A stretch of 64,000 nt of DNA from Phellopilus nigrolimitatus (GCA_021029095.1 JAJOHG010000028.1:124001-188000), one strand, 5' to 3'; shown: positions 1 through 11,060, counted from the stretch's first letter. The notes: generated from the letters alone by a model not told the origin. Numbers and translations: made by a program.

Positions 1-199
1 ATACATCAGATGGTTCCGTGAAACGAAAGAAATACGATTTGTGATATCCAAAGACACTTGAATTTCCAAAGTCCACAGCTTCAACATGTCTCCAGAATAA
101 CAGACTCAAAAAGCGTCAGTCAACATGTATACTGGCGCTGAACACTCTTGACGTGCGGACGGAAGCCGCCATGCCGACAGATCCGCGCTTCGCGGTCAC

Positions 200-1250
200 G
201 GTCGCGGTCAGGCGGCGCACTTTCTCAGCTTCCTCAAAAAGGCGTATCGCACCGCACCGCCAACCGCCCGCGTCCCATATCTCCTAAACGTCCAGGACAG
301 CTTCTAGTGCACGTGCACGTGCACCCGCACGCGTTCGCGCCTGCACCTTCCTGGACGCGGAAGCCTGCGCCGCGCCGCCGTTGCGCACGTCGATGTCGGC
401 GCAGTAGATGGGCTGTAGACGTCGGTCCGATCCCGCTGTCTTTGGAGAGGAATCTCTGGGCCGCTGGCGCGCAATATGCTATGAGACGGGGATCCGGGAT
501 GGGCACGGACGACGCTTTGCATTTGGAGAGCGTACGCGCACGCTGACCGGACACGTACTGCGCGCCTGCGCATCTTCTCTCGTGCTCGATCGTCAAAGGT
601 AGTAGAAGGGCCCCCTACCCTCCTCATTTCAGCGCGTCCTCCCGCCCAACACACCGCCTCGCTTGTCCCTTCGCGCGCAGCTCGTCCGCAGCTCAGTGCG
701 GCCAGGCGGACGGGCCATCTGGACGCCGGCTCCGACGCCCTTGTCCGTGGTGGGAGTCGCCGTAATCTACACAAATGGCAGCCGCAAGAAGCAGCGGAAA
801 CCTGCGCGGGCGTGCGCTGCCGACACATTTGTGCTGGGCGGCGCTGTTATTCCTTGGTGATGCGCATGAGTACGGCAGAAAGAAAACAAAAAGTAGAAGG
901 ATTCAGCGCACTCGTGAACTCGGAACGGTTGTATCCCCAGGGCATACCCGGAGGATGTATAGCATGGTCTCTGCCTAGGCGTGAGTGAAAACCACCCCTA
1001 GGTTCCATCTGGCGCCGTTTGCGCGTCCTCGTTTCGCCGCGTCCTCGCCGCCGGAAGGCCATGTCTGGCGTCCACACCCTGCGCGATCTTCGAGTTCAAA
1101 ACGCGGCGATCGCCCGATGTACCTGTGCGTGAGCTACATGTGCGTCGTACAAGAGGGTGTAACTATGTAGAAAATATTAGCATCGTCCATTGCGTGTCAT
1201 GTCATTATACGAAAATGCGCACAACACACCTAAGCAGATCCCGCAGCGGC
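200..1250. repeat. Diverged direct repeat, copy 1 (partner near 3.88-4.86 kb)
   Basis: This segment can be matched by eye to about 3880-4860 in the same orientation. Shared blocks include the stretch beginning CCTGGACGCGGAA, the block around the GATGTCGG motif, the CGTGAGTG junction near 980 and 4570, and the run TGTAGAAAATAT near 1166 and 4784. Identity is patchy with many indels, so this is an old duplication. It contains a short alternating GTGCAC simple repeat near 308-325. The first 200 bases show nothing I can assign. Confidence 0.6.
234..1077 (-). pseudogene. Unknown minus-strand gene copy, probably decayed
   Basis: Two minus-strand open stretches (847-1077 and 234-596) have counterparts in the duplicate at 4488-4694 and 4091-4294. 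The first pair shares a WTP motif, then an arginine-rich stretch and a conserved MEPRG/MESRG followed by HSR. The second pair shares an IEH/IEY-E motif and a short KCKASSV/ECKMSSV stretch. Conservation of these motifs in the minus frame is the only evidence of coding. I do not recognise the family. Exon limits and start codon cannot be fixed, and the copy is likely degenerate. Confidence 0.3.
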
Positions 1251-1501
1251 GCGAGTCCATCGACAGCCGGTTGCGAAATCGGATTAGGTTTGCGCCGTAC
1301 AGGGTTGAACCGACGCGCGAGAATCTCTCCGAATGAGCAGAGGTACTCGTCCGACCATTTGAACTCAATGCGAGCGTTTGGGAGAAGCGTGGCCCGATGT
1401 GCTGTGCTCCGACGCGTTTCGCGAAGGCAGTCAGGTCACGTGAAATCCCAACTAGTTAAAAAAATGTGTTGCTCGTGAACGTCTTCTTTACTTTCATCAC
1501 C

Positions 1502-2547
1502 ATGCTAGAGCAGAATCTGACCATATCCCTCAAGCATTATCCTTATCCTGATGAGAAAACGGACTACACACTCCTCAGTACAATCGCAGAAGCTCCCCCG
1601 GGCTTTATTCACATGGATATTTCAACAATCCTTAGCAGGACCGCAATATGGATTATATCGTTTATCGCGCTCCTCTTGGAGACCACTGTGCCATAGTCAA
1701 ACTCTATGTCGGAAAGCATACAATGACTGATCTTGAGAAAGCAGCAGAGAATTATGAAAAGTACCACGAGTTTCAGGGCAGCTTATTCCCTCGCCTGCTT
1801 GGAGTATATAAATGAGAGAATAAAGATGTTGGTTGCTTGGCGCTCGAGGACTGCGGAAGCCCATTTGAAAAGAAACTCCGCAGGCTGCCTACAAAACTAA
1901 AGTGAGTTTTTTTTTGCCGATTATCGCGAGTTCTGCGTTCTGCGAAGGTTCACAAATCACTGTATCACTTTACAGAGATCAGATCTTTGAGAAGATCGTG
2001 ATCATGCACGACCACGGCTTCGCTCTGAGCGACTACGATGAGGAGGAGGTTGTACTTAAGAAAGACGAGTTCCGATTTCTCGGCGTGAAGAGTGTCGTCG
2101 AGCACGAATGCACCTCTCCGGATCGCCACTGGCGCATAGACAAAGACGGCCCTCCACCCGATAATTTGTCGTGCGAAGAATTACAGGGCTACGCGTCAAA
2201 CATGGAAATCGGGTATGAGTGTGAGTGTCTCTCGGAAAATAACGTATGCCTTCTCTGCTTACCTGACACGCTCGTCAGTTTGCCCAAGTGTCAGAATAGG
2301 CAGCGTTAGATACGATTTGGTCGACGATCATAAGGACCTGCCCAGTCAGGCGATAATCGACAAGCTTACACCGTCTGGATTCTATGACACGCACAGGAAC
2401 TCGGAAATACTGAGAGATTATATGGAGCTTGCTGGGCGGCAGGGTGTTATTGACGAGCAATCGAGCATCGATGCTTTCAAGCAATCCACTCCGCTACCAG
2501 AATTCCCGGAAAAAGCGTACCGTGCTGCCAGTCTTCAATATGATTAA
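1502..2547 (+). pseudogene. Kinase-like (pseudokinase) gene, broken
   Basis: The reading frame starts at ATG 1502 (MLEQNLTISLK) and reaches a conserved AEAPPGF motif, then must shift frame near 1640-1650 to enter the VKLYVG block. That block continues through YHEFQGSLFPRLLG, meets an in-frame TGA at 1813-1815, and resumes as CLALEDCG. A GT-AG intron near 1900-1971 leads to the exon with IVIMHDHGF and EFRFLGVKSVVEHEC. A second intron (2221-2278) leads to a last exon ending at TAA 2547. The order of motifs resembles fungal phosphotransferase/kinase-like proteins, but the expected catalytic H-x-D region reads ALSDYDEEE, so activity is doubtful. A second, more decayed copy lies at 8171-8700 on the other strand; it keeps glycine where this copy has TGA. 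The frameshift plus nonsense codon make this a probable pseudogene. Confidence 0.6.
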
Positions 2548-2824
2548 GGGCATACTGACTTTCGTATCTTTGCTATACTGTTCTGTGCATACAATAGTAC
2601 GACGGCAATGAAGCGTACAGGCTCTGAAACACTAATGCTCGCACACATTTTTGACTGTTAAGTGTTCCTGAAAGCGAGACAAATCTTGCATCTTAAAGAC
2701 ATATGTATGTGCCGTGCCAAAGCGTCGGTTCATCCTTGAAGAGTATGCAAGCAACCAGAGATCGACACGCATTCTAGCTTCAAATTTCTGGTCCAAGCCA
2801 GTCCACATAAAAAGGGATTTCTTC

Positions 2825-2925
2825 TCGGGCATCAGCACCGAGCCGCGCTTCGCCACGATCTTGAACTGCGAGTGTTGCACGCCGCGCGCCGACCTGCTCG
2901 ACTGTCCCTCACTTTCGAAAATACA
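2825..2925 (-). pseudogene. Scrap of HAM1-like C-terminal exon
   Basis: Read on the minus strand, this piece gives EGQSSRSARG, then HSQFKIVAKRGSVLMPEK. It matches the last exon of the complete HAM1-like gene (14485-14691), which reads EGQSTKSSSN and then SQFKVVAKRDSVLMPEN. Nothing else of HAM1 is recognisable here, and the sequence beyond the MPEK motif is unrelated. It is a relic of an older HAM1 copy on the far side of the left arm. Confidence 0.7.
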
Positions 2926-3492
2926 TGTATTGGGATAGAATTAACGTGATAAAATGCGAACCGCTTAACCCAAGCTGGAAACGCACGTATATCGTAATAT
3001 CGAGCTTATGAATCCAGAGAAAGCTACTGGTAGGTGCCGGCCGTACTGACGGCACACAGCGTCTCCTCTTCTTTCGCCGACATACTGCGCTCCGACACAA
3101 GCGTACTTCTCCCTCACTCCTACGCATCCGGTCGCACAGAAGCAGCAGCAGCGGAAGCGCGCCGCCAATGCACGCTCATCTCTTTTCTCCGCACATCCCT
3201 CTTCTATATCACCTGCCGGTCTCTCGCCTTCGCCCTCGCCCATCCTCGAACTCATCTTCGAAGATAGGCTTCGCTCGGTCGGGAGGCCGTCACCGCGCCT
3301 TCTCGTCTGCATCTGCGTCCCGGCGGACTATTCCCAACTCGGCGATAATGGTTCGCGCGGGAGCTCACTTACGCGCCGCCCGCGGGATGCGCACTGGCCA
3401 TTTCGGCGACGCTCTCGCTTTTTGCGTCCCTCGTGACGCGATGGCGATGGCCACGACCGCGCTCTGCGAAACCAATCAACTAAGTTAACGGC
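2926..3492. other. Intergenic, GC-rich, no assignable gene
   Basis: All six frames were considered. Several short GC-driven open frames overlap on both strands, and none shows a family motif or a paralogue elsewhere in the window. No gene is called. Confidence 0.4.
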
Positions 3493-3909
3493 TTAGAGAA
3501 GAAGACAGGCCGGAAAGTGGCTTACCCCATGAGAAGGGCGCTTCTTCGCAAGGTTCACGATACACCACGAAACCGCCGACGCCAACCGATGGCATAGCTG
3601 GACGAAACCGACCACATCGGCAAATAGACACTCAGAGCTCGAACCACTCGCAGTTTCACACACACGATAGCCGCGCGCCGACAGGCGTGGCTCTCCAAGT
3701 CCGGCCACGTTAACCCGCCGGATCTGGTCAACCGTTCGCTCGACTTCTGCAATGCATTTTTGGATTCGGCTGACGGCGGCGTCGATGTGCTCTTTGCCAG
3801 CATGCGCGGCGATGTCCGCACTGTCTTGGAGATTCGCACAATCCAGAAGGAGCGCGCCTCGATAGGCCCTTCCCCAGCCTCCTAGCCTCCTCAGAAAGGC
3901 ATATTGCAC
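3493..3909 (-). CDS. Possible single-exon fragment of unknown protein
   Basis: A minus-strand open frame of about 138 codons contains a plausible amphipathic helical stretch (DIAAHAGKEHIDAAVSRIQK, then CIAEVERTVDQIRRVN) followed by a more hydrophobic segment. The opposite strand is also partly open here, so coding is not proven. No start context or flanking introns could be established and no paralogue is present in the window. I do not recognise the family. Confidence 0.25.
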   Translation of the reverse strand: MQYAFLRRLGGWGRAYRGALLLDCANLQDSADIAAHAGKEHIDAAVSRIQKCIAEVERTVDQIRRVNVAGLGEPRLSARGYRVCETASGSSSECLFADVVGFVQLCHRLASAVSWCIVNLAKKRPSHGVSHFPACLLL

Positions 3910-4860
3910 CGCGCCGTCTTCTAGACGTTCCGGACAGCTTCCGGTGCAGGTGCGTCCGCGCCCGCCTGCGCCTGCCTGGACGCGGAAACCCGCAGTGATA
4001 AGACGGTGCGCAGGCGATCCATCTCGCGCCCCCTTGACATCGATGTCGGCCCAGCAGACGGCCTGTAGATGTCAGCCAGGTCCCGCTGCCTTAGGCCAGG
4101 GAGCCCTGGGCCGCGGGCGTTCGCGTGCTAGGAGACAGGGTTTTGAACAGGACGGACGACATCTTGCATTCACGCAAAGCTTGACGTGCGATTCGCGCCT
4201 GCGCGTGCCGTTTCTCGTCGTACTCGATCGCCAGAAGTAGAAGAAGGAATTCGGCTCCCATTTTCCTCCTCGCAGCATGTCCTCTGCCCAGCAAACTGCC
4301 CTGCTGATCGCGCCTCCTACGCTGCTCGCCTAATGCTGGGTTCGCGCGGTCACATAAGACGTCTGAACGCAGGCGGCGCGCATCGCGGCAGCGGCGACTC
4401 GAGCGTGCGTAGGCGCCGTGTTCGCGCCGAGCGTCGCTGCCGGTTCATACTAGAGTACATCATATAAGTACAATAAAGGAAGAAAGGTTAGACACTCACC
4501 GCCCGCGCGAGTTCGAACTGGCCGCGTCCCTGGGATGCCTCGAAAGGTCGTCCAGCATGTTCTTCATCTGCGCGTGAGTGCAACTCGCCCCTCGACTCCA
4601 TCCAGCGTCGTTCGCCTGTCCTCGACTCCTCGTCACGCCGCCTGCTCGACTCATGCCAGAAGACTATGTTCGGTGTCCACACCGGTGCTAGCACGAGCTG
4701 CTACGTCGTGATCCTCGAGAAAGAAACGCGGTGATCGCCCGGGGTACATATGTGCAGATCGCGAGCCGTGCAATAAGGTGTATGTAGAAAATATCAATAT
4801 CGTGAGTAGCGTGTCATGGTATTACGCAGAAAGCGCACCTAAGCAAGTCCCGGCATGACG
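3880..4860. repeat. Diverged direct repeat, copy 2
   Basis: This is the partner of the segment at about 200-1250 and matches it block by block in the same orientation with many indels. It carries the second copy of the unknown minus-strand gene. Confidence 0.6.
4091..4694 (-). pseudogene. Unknown minus-strand gene, duplicate copy
   Basis: Minus-strand stretches at 4488-4694 (with the WTPNIVFWHE and WMESRGELHSR motifs) and 4091-4294 (with AIEYDEKRHAQARIARQ and then ALRECKMSSV) mirror the open stretches of the copy at 234-1077. The two copies agree in the minus frame better than in any other frame, which suggests a real ancestral gene. Joining the pieces needs an intron that I could not place with confidence. 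The family is not recognised. Confidence 0.3.
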
Positions 4861-5227
4861 GCAATCACCAATCTCGATGATGAGCTTCGGGCTTGTCCGT
4901 TGCCGAGCTGTGCCGAAGGTGGTTGGTCAGACGATCACCACGTATTCCATTCGTGTGTTCTTACCGCTACGCACAAAGGTATTGAGACGCGGCACTATCT
5001 ACGAGACAACAAGGGAAATTACAGCCGTGCTTGGACAACGGGCTTTCGCGCGACTGATGAGACTTGATGGCAGCAGCTGCAGGAGATCGGTACCGACAAC
5101 CCCTAGCTCGTTTCGTCTGAAGTTACGGCCCTCCGAGCAGAGATTCGCGAGATCAATACGCTTTCATTCAAGCGCACCATTTTTGACCCCAGAAGGTCAC
5201 CATAGCGACCGAGGCCAACTTCGCACA
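4861..5227. other. No clear gene
   Basis: Two overlapping plus-strand open frames start near 4855 and 4877 but show no motif and no paralogue. This stretch lies just outside the inverted-repeat arm, and nothing firm can be assigned. Confidence 0.35.
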
Positions 5228-5452
5228 TCAGATCTTAAGTATAATCACTCCCTGGAGTGGCTGCGAGGGCTGACGTCTCCTGTCGCACGCACCAGGTTCG
5301 GATAGGCCACAGAGTAGTGGCACGGCTGCCGAGGATATGACTCCCATTGCGGAGTATTAAGGGAAATGGAAAGCGCGTTTCAAGCTCCACGAAGACATGA
5401 ATATTACGGTCCTTGCTTCTTTGGTATCTGAGAACCAGGCGAGGCCTTGTTT

Positions 5453-5490
5453 TTTCTTGAGAATTCTGCGCAGTCTCGCTTCTCAAGAAA
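5453..5490. other. Hairpin in the inverted-repeat arm
   Basis: TTTCTTGAGAA (5453-5463) pairs with TTCTCAAGAAA (5480-5490) across a 16-base loop. The homologous site in the right arm has a longer 15-bp perfect stem (63747-63788), so the structure is conserved though partly eroded here. Confidence 0.6.
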
Positions 5491-5907
5491 GGAGGTGAGG
5501 TATGTACAATTCGTGTCGTTGGTTGTTTTCCTGTGTTCGCATTGTACTCTCGGAACTGACTCGGGTTTCCTGCCATACCCAAGGACCCTGCTTTGATCGA
5601 GATCTATATCTACATCCGTCATGAAGATTGTGGCTGCTGCTGAATTCTGATCAATTCGTGTTCAAGAACCAACAGAGCATTGTCGCACAAAGGAATCTCT
5701 ATGTTCTGTGAGCACTGCTTCTATCCACAATGAAATTTGTTCTTTTTGTTGCGTTGTTTGGTGCTACACGTCTGTTCGCGTTCTTTCTTTCACTTTTCGC
5801 AAGATTTAACTGGAAACCCCAGCAACCAAGCCACAGCAGGGCATACTTGGAGTCTAAGCCACATACCTCATGGCGTCAAAGCGACACAGCACTGTGCCTA
5901 GGTCAGG

Positions 5908-5915
5908 TATATAAG
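5908..5915 (+). promoter_or_regulatory. TATA box of the left Ser/Pro/Asn-rich gene
   Basis: TATATAAG lies 56 bases before the ATG at 5971. The same element sits at the same place before the right-arm paralogue (63283-63290 on the minus strand). Conservation in both copies supports a real core promoter. Confidence 0.65.
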
Positions 5916-5970
5916 TGTGCTCTTCGTCCTCAAGCCTTGTCCGTACATATTCCCCCTAACAAAGTGCAGC

Positions 5971-7691
5971 ATGAATAACTTGCAGCGCTCGCAATTCGAC
6001 TCCAGAGACGGAAATTTCCCTTTGGTCCATAATAGCTACGACTTATATTCCGGGGTGGAGTGCAGGTGTGTTATTCTCGCTGTCTCTTGTTTCGTTCACA
6101 GTCCGGTTCTGACTTACTATGTGCGCACGTCCTTAGCTCGGGACTGCCTCACCCCGACTTTCACGATGGAGGTCTGGCTCAGAGTGATCACCCTTACTTT
6201 AGTGATCTCGGACAGATTTACTCGACGCGCTCTGCGGATTCTGGCAATCCAAATAGTCGTCTAGCGATCCAGATTCAACCCGCAAATGCGTTTTCAGGAA
6301 CTCAAAACGTCTTTCAATGGAGTTCGCAGATGAGTAACTTGCCTATGGTGCAAGGAGAAGTCAACAGAGCTGGTAATTCCAGCTTTCATGATCAAGCGCA
6401 GAACCATCGCGGTGTTCTCCCGAACGGACAGAATGCCCCAGTCGTGTATGGGTCTTCTAAGCTCGATCCTCAGACGGCCCTTCTTTTTCAGCCTTTCTAT
6501 TCCAACCCTATCGGCCAATTTTATGCGCCAATTACAACTCAAAATATGTTACCTCGGTGCTTAGAGCAGAGCTCCACTGACCTTCCCGTTCCTTCTACAT
6601 TCGTTCCTCCCGTGTTCTATCCGGATCCCTTCCCTGACCGGCATGTTCTCCGTCCTTTCCAATCGTCCGGGAAAATCCCAAGTAACTTCACTGCTTCCTC
6701 CACGATCAATGGCCCGCACGATTTCTTAGGAAATCTGCCCCATCAGTCCGTGCATATAGCGGAGGTCGCCCCTTTCCAGAATTTTCCAGTAAATGGCTCG
6801 ATGGAGTCGCACATGTCCCTCCAAGCGAATGCACGCAGCTCATACGACGTGTCCGAGCACACCCAAGCTTCTCGCTCTTATGACTATTTCGGTACCTTGT
6901 TTGATTATCCTTCCCTTCAGCAAAATGAAGGGTACAACCCCTATCAAGACAGTCGAACACCAACAGCCGCACCCGCTCAGGTTCTTCCGCCAGGAGATTC
7001 GGATCACTTCCACACGCTCCCACAGAGCTACGAACCAGAATTTCACGGGTTCAATGTGCCCGACGCCTTTTCCGATACATCCAATTTCATGACCACTGGA
7101 TTTTTTGATGCATCGTCTGTGCCGTATGATTCGCAGGGCCTGGTTTCTGGAAGTCAACAGTCGTGCACAGTGTCCTCTGCTTCTTCTAGTCACCAGGAAA
7201 CTTTGGACCAGTTCGCTTCTGTATACAGGGCTGAGACTCCGATATCTTCAGATTCTGCGCACCAAAACGGCCCTGTCGGACACCTTCAGGACTTTGGAAA
7301 TGCTTCCCCTCATTTCAATACCTATTTATCGGAGTCCGGGTTTGAAACATTGCACGCCCCTACACCGCGAAAGCCGGGTGTCGCCTATTTCAAAGGGTTG
7401 CCCTCGTTTTTGCTTACTCCCGTAAGTACTAACGAGAACTCGCCAAGCTCTTCCGAATATGGGACGCCGACGATTTATGGAGAATCAAAATTTCTCCCTC
7501 AAGAAGAATCTCGGATTGACACGCGTTATATACTGCCTTTCGCTCCTACACCTAAGCCTGGAGGATTGCCTGGAGCAATAGAGTACCCCCCTCAAGAATC
7601 GCAGGTTGAAATGTACGATTGGCTTCCTCTTGCGCCTACTCCTGAGCCTGGGGGAGTGGTATACAATTCTGAGACGGAAGGCAAACTGTAG
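5971..7691 (+). CDS. Ser/Pro/Asn-rich protein of unknown function, left copy
   Basis: I propose two exons, 5971-6065 and 6137-7691, joined across a 71-base GT-AG intron that contains a CTGAC branch-like motif. The spliced frame is 549 residues. The right-arm paralogue has exons of the same arrangement, an identical first-exon length of 95 bases and an identical intron length, which decides both start and splice sites. The protein begins MNNLQRSQFDSRDGNFPL. It is rich in Ser, Pro, Asn, Gln, Phe and Tyr, has no predicted membrane segment or signal peptide by eye, and ends in a set of APTP-type motifs, the last being FAPTPEPGG-like (LAPTPEPGGVVYN). It stops earlier than the right copy. The composition suggests a disordered regulatory or scaffold protein, but this is only inference; no known domain was recognised. 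Confidence 0.75.
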
Positions 7692-8170
7692 TTGACTCAA
7701 ACGACATGCTGTTTACTCCGGTTTTCCTCCATCGCCTCAATTGCCACAACAAAGACAAGGAAACACAATCTTAAGCCCCAGCCATTTTTCTATGCATTTC
7801 TCGTATACTTAACATGTACAGTGTCTCCTACATGATACTACCTTACTTATGCATACGATTCCTTACACTAGACCGGAAACGTCAATATATGCGTCTATGT
7901 TAACTTGTCTCTTTCTTACTTTGCTGTCAACCACGATATACTTGACATAGAAAGGAAGGAAGTACATATGTAGTAGCATGTTAGAAAAGTCAAGATCTGT
8001 ATCCCTCCAGCCTTTTCAAAATCCGACGTCCCAAGCAGTTGGGATTAGGAAGAAAACTAACGCTCTTTCTAGGCGATTATATTTGATGTGTACTCTATCA
8101 GAGTTTCACATGAGAAGGTGACTCGACCCTTCCCCTTGCGCCATATACGGTCAGGAAAGATGCATACGTT
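7692..8170. other. 3' flank and intergenic, AT-rich
   Basis: This stretch follows the stop of the Ser/Pro/Asn-rich gene and contains no open frame worth noting. It separates convergent genes, and the inverted-repeat similarity fades here. Confidence 0.5.
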
Positions 8171-8700
8171 CTACGATGCCTTAAGGCTAACAAGACGGCA
8201 CTCGCCATCCTTGAATACAAACTCGCCGTCGTCGAATCCGCGTTTATCAAAGCCGCGATCGCGGAGACTAAGGTCAACCAGTAGATATTCACTTTGAATC
8301 GAGAGGGAGTCTGCAGAGACTTCCATTCTTAGGGATTCCGCAATCCTCAAGAACAAGACAGCCTAATGCTATGCCGTACTGAGTCCTTCCTTTGAAGATG
8401 CCGAGCAGACAGGGAAACAGAATGCTTTGGAGTTCGCGCACTTTTACATAGTTCTCCGCTTCTTTGTCGAAGTCGGCCATGACAGGACCTCCAACATAGA
8501 GCTTGATGACGAACGCTTTAATTATCGAATGTAACACGATAGATCGCGGTTTCGAATGTCGTTTTCCTGCTGAGCATCGTTAAGGTATCTATGTGAGTAC
8601 AACCTGGGGGAGCTTCGGCATCCGTATTAGAGAAATTATAGTCCTGACCTTGAGTGGGACGAGGGTAGGACTTGAATGCGATGGCCATATTCTGATTGAG
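8171..8700 (-). pseudogene. Decayed kinase-like gene copy
   Basis: On the minus strand, blocks occur in the same order as in the copy at 1502-2547: an NQNMAIAFKSYPRP block, then DAEAPPGCTHID, then KAFVIKLYVGG, then CLVLEDCGIP, and a last piece LRDRGF with KDGECRLVSLK. An in-frame TAA plus a shift interrupts the passage into the KLYVG block near 8520-8530. The last block ends at a stop near 8171, long before the C-terminal exon seen in the other copy. It is a truncated, non-functional paralogue. Confidence 0.6.
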
Positions 8701-8821
8701 ATACTTATAGAAGCCAGCGCTGGATCAGTCAAGGGAAGCTCTAAACATTCGTTTATTCAGAAGAAGGGAGAGCAAGAAAGTACTACTGCGTGTGCCATCA
8801 AACATTAGCTAACGAGTGCTT

Positions 8822-9439
8822 TCAGACCCGAGCCATATTTTTTACAAGCTTATACCAGTGGTCGGACATCTTTAGTGCAACCTCTTCAACCCGATCGTTT
8901 AACCCTTTGCGAGAATCCGAGATTTCGCAAACGACTGACATCCGCTCCTTTGGAATCTTCGGGGAATAGTCGAGCGTCTGCGCCTCTAGATTCTTCACGT
9001 AATCAAGATAGACTATGTTGCAGAGTCGGGTGTAAGTATCAATTGCTTCGCAAAACATACAAAGGAGGTGAGAGTAGGCGAAGAAGACGCACGTTCGAGA
9101 TGTACAGGCTTTGGTTTAAGAAGGGTTGGTTTCTTTCCTTCCGTTAGTGTCAGAGAATAAAAACTCCTCATCTGCGTCTTTACACTGGTCTCTCGTCTAT
9201 TCCATACCGCAATTGCTACAGCGCAGAGAAACACATGAGAAATTTCACAAAAGAGGAAGAAATATCGGAGAGGTGCTCACCGTCGTAGAGCTTCTTCAAG
9301 GAGGGAACTTTTTCCATGTCTATACTAAAATTACCTTTGAATTCGACTGCAATGCAGAGCCATACACATGAGGAATACCAGGGGGAAAAAAACAGAAGGG
9401 GTGCTCACTGTATTCAAAATCTTGCTTGGACTTCGACAT
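8822..9439 (-). CDS. Small multi-exon family protein L1, function unknown
   Basis: Four exons on the minus strand (9409-9439, 9281-9346, 9093-9215, 8822-9012) splice to 411 bases, 136 residues, with all junctions in phase. Start ATG is 9439 (MSKSKQDFEY). Exon 2 carries EFKGNFSIDMEKVPSLKKL. Exon 3 carries VWNRR and FYSLTLTEGKKPTL and ends in HLE. Exon 4 carries ERMSVVCEISDSRKGLNDRV and then EEVALKMSDHWYKLV. The closest partner is R3 (60402-60973), with identical lengths for exons 1 and 2. The last intron ends at an AG that is conserved in all six family members, which decides the acceptor. No signal peptide or membrane segment is seen; the C-terminal half looks helical. I do not recognise the family. 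Confidence 0.65.
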
Positions 9440-10389
9440 CGTGCTGGCGATGAATTGAATTGTAATAGGATTTACTTCGCGCAGAACAGAGGCCTTTTGA
9501 GTCGCGGAATTTCGAGAGGTTTACAACTAATTGCAAAGTGCATTTTAAGCTTTGCATAGTGTTCTGCATGGCACGGTCATTCATCGCGTGCGCCAGATCG
9601 AGCAAAGTAGACCATATTAGGAACTAATTCGGACATGACGGCTCAGACTTGGGTAGCTCGCAAAGCAACAGGCAGAAAGATGATATTGAGAAGATGAAGC
9701 TTGATTCATATTCGGAATGAGGAAGCGGCTCAAACCAAAGGAAAGGAGTCCTTACGGACGCCGCCAAGCTATAGGATCGTTGTCCAGCTAGCGTAGCCAG
9801 GCGTCGGATTTTCATTTCTCCATCTTTCAGCTTTGCACATACACGTACCTTCTAAGTCTGCGATGTATATCATCACAGCCTCCTGAGTGTTCCATGTTAT
9901 AGAGCATTAAACAAAGGTCGAGCTTAGATATGCTTCCTTCCCACTTTGTTCGGAATTAGTCTGCAAAGTCGCGGGGGCAAACTTACTCGATAATGATATA
10001 AAAAGCTAGAAGTAGGTTTATACCTACCTTTCAGACATTGAATAGCGCGTTGAATTCAATAGTCAGCCTATAGCGATTGGCAAGAGATTCTTGCATTGGG
10101 GCGACTGTGTGCACGGTTGAGGAGCTGAGAATCGGAGACGCACATGTTTACGGGAGACAGGACGGTGTTCGTGAGTCTGCCCGCCGAGGCACAGAGTGAG
10201 GTGGTGTGGTATAGCTTGCAGTGGACAGCATGCATAATTACGGTGTGGGTGTTTTAGTAGCCGAAGCAAACGAGGGTTCCCACAACAGACTTGAATCGAT
10301 TTTCTATTCTATATGGATGTTGGTCTGGATCGCGTGCAATGTTCATATCTTACTCGTAACTATCAATTATCAGTGTTTATTCAATATTA
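9440..10389 (-). other. Upstream region of L1, weakly conserved with other family members
   Basis: The stretch just before the L1 start keeps similarity to the corresponding region of R3 and L2 (for example a block around GTTCTGCGCGAAG). It may be leader sequence or upstream exons, because one frame continues open into L1 as REVNPITIQFIAST. Further upstream, to 10389, I see no gene. Confidence 0.35.
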
Positions 10390-11060
10390 CTACACAAGAA
10401 TTGCCGCGCGAGCGTCCGCGATCCGGACGCACCGCGCAGCTCTACGAGACGGCCTGCGCGAACTAGGTACCGCGCGCGCGTGCAATTGACATGGCCCGCG
10501 CACACTGCCGAGTAGCAGCGCACGGTACGCGACGGAGCACAGGAGAAAATATGAATACGTATCTTGTGCACTGCGCTGCGCCGTCCTCGTTCACCATCCT
10601 CTTCTCGCCATTCTCTTCGTTCTTCCCTTTCTCTCTCCAGGGTGCATTGACGAGGATCCCGTTCTTGTCGAACTCGAGCGCGACTTACGGCAGCCGCCAG
10701 TGCCGCTTGGGCCAAATTGCACCGCGCGCACACACAGGTCTTCGCGAAAGGATACAGCGGGGTGGGGGACGATGGCGGTAGTCAAGCGGACGCAAGTCGA
10801 GTATGCATGCGCCCGCAGCTAGGGGGGTCAACGGCCATGTTCGTTCGCGTTAGCGGTGGGGAGGGCGGGCGGGGCGTGCAGCACAGCGCGAGTGCACTCT
10901 GAGCGGCGCGAGCTTACTCGGTCGACGTCGTTGACACGCGCAACGTCGAGCTCTTCGACTTGAACGTCGATACTGCTAAACGATGGCTTGTCTAGCTGTT
11001 GCACATAGACGCGATTGCGCGGCTGAGAATTTGAGATGAAGCACAGCGGCGAACAGGCAA
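10390..11060 (-). pseudogene. Single mirrored copy of the GC-rich C2-like module
   Basis: Read on the minus strand, this matches the GC module found in each array unit (about 17690-19360). Shared parts are a block encoding DVQVEELDVARVNDVDR near 10925-10985, the GCCGCTCAGAGTGCACTC block, the exon core around GCTCGAGTTCGACAAGAACG (10656-10680), a GC hairpin near 10400-10440, and an AATAAA-type tail near 10380. It carries one copy of the terminal exon where the array units carry three. The translated core in array units reads PYVVLEFDKN, which resembles a C2-domain strand; here the frame around the core is disrupted. It is probably a relic. Confidence 0.45.

Larger units (their letters stand above)
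5228..7691 (+). repeat. Left arm of large inverted repeat
   Basis: The reverse complement of 61474-64000 can be followed through this segment. It begins with the block containing AGTATAATCACTCC, passes the AGCTCCACGAAGACATGA stretch and the hairpin near 5453-5490, and continues through the whole two-exon gene at 5971-7691. Identity is high but clearly below 100 percent, with scattered indels, so the duplication is not recent. The partner arm runs off the right end of the window, so its full length is unknown. Confidence 0.85.
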
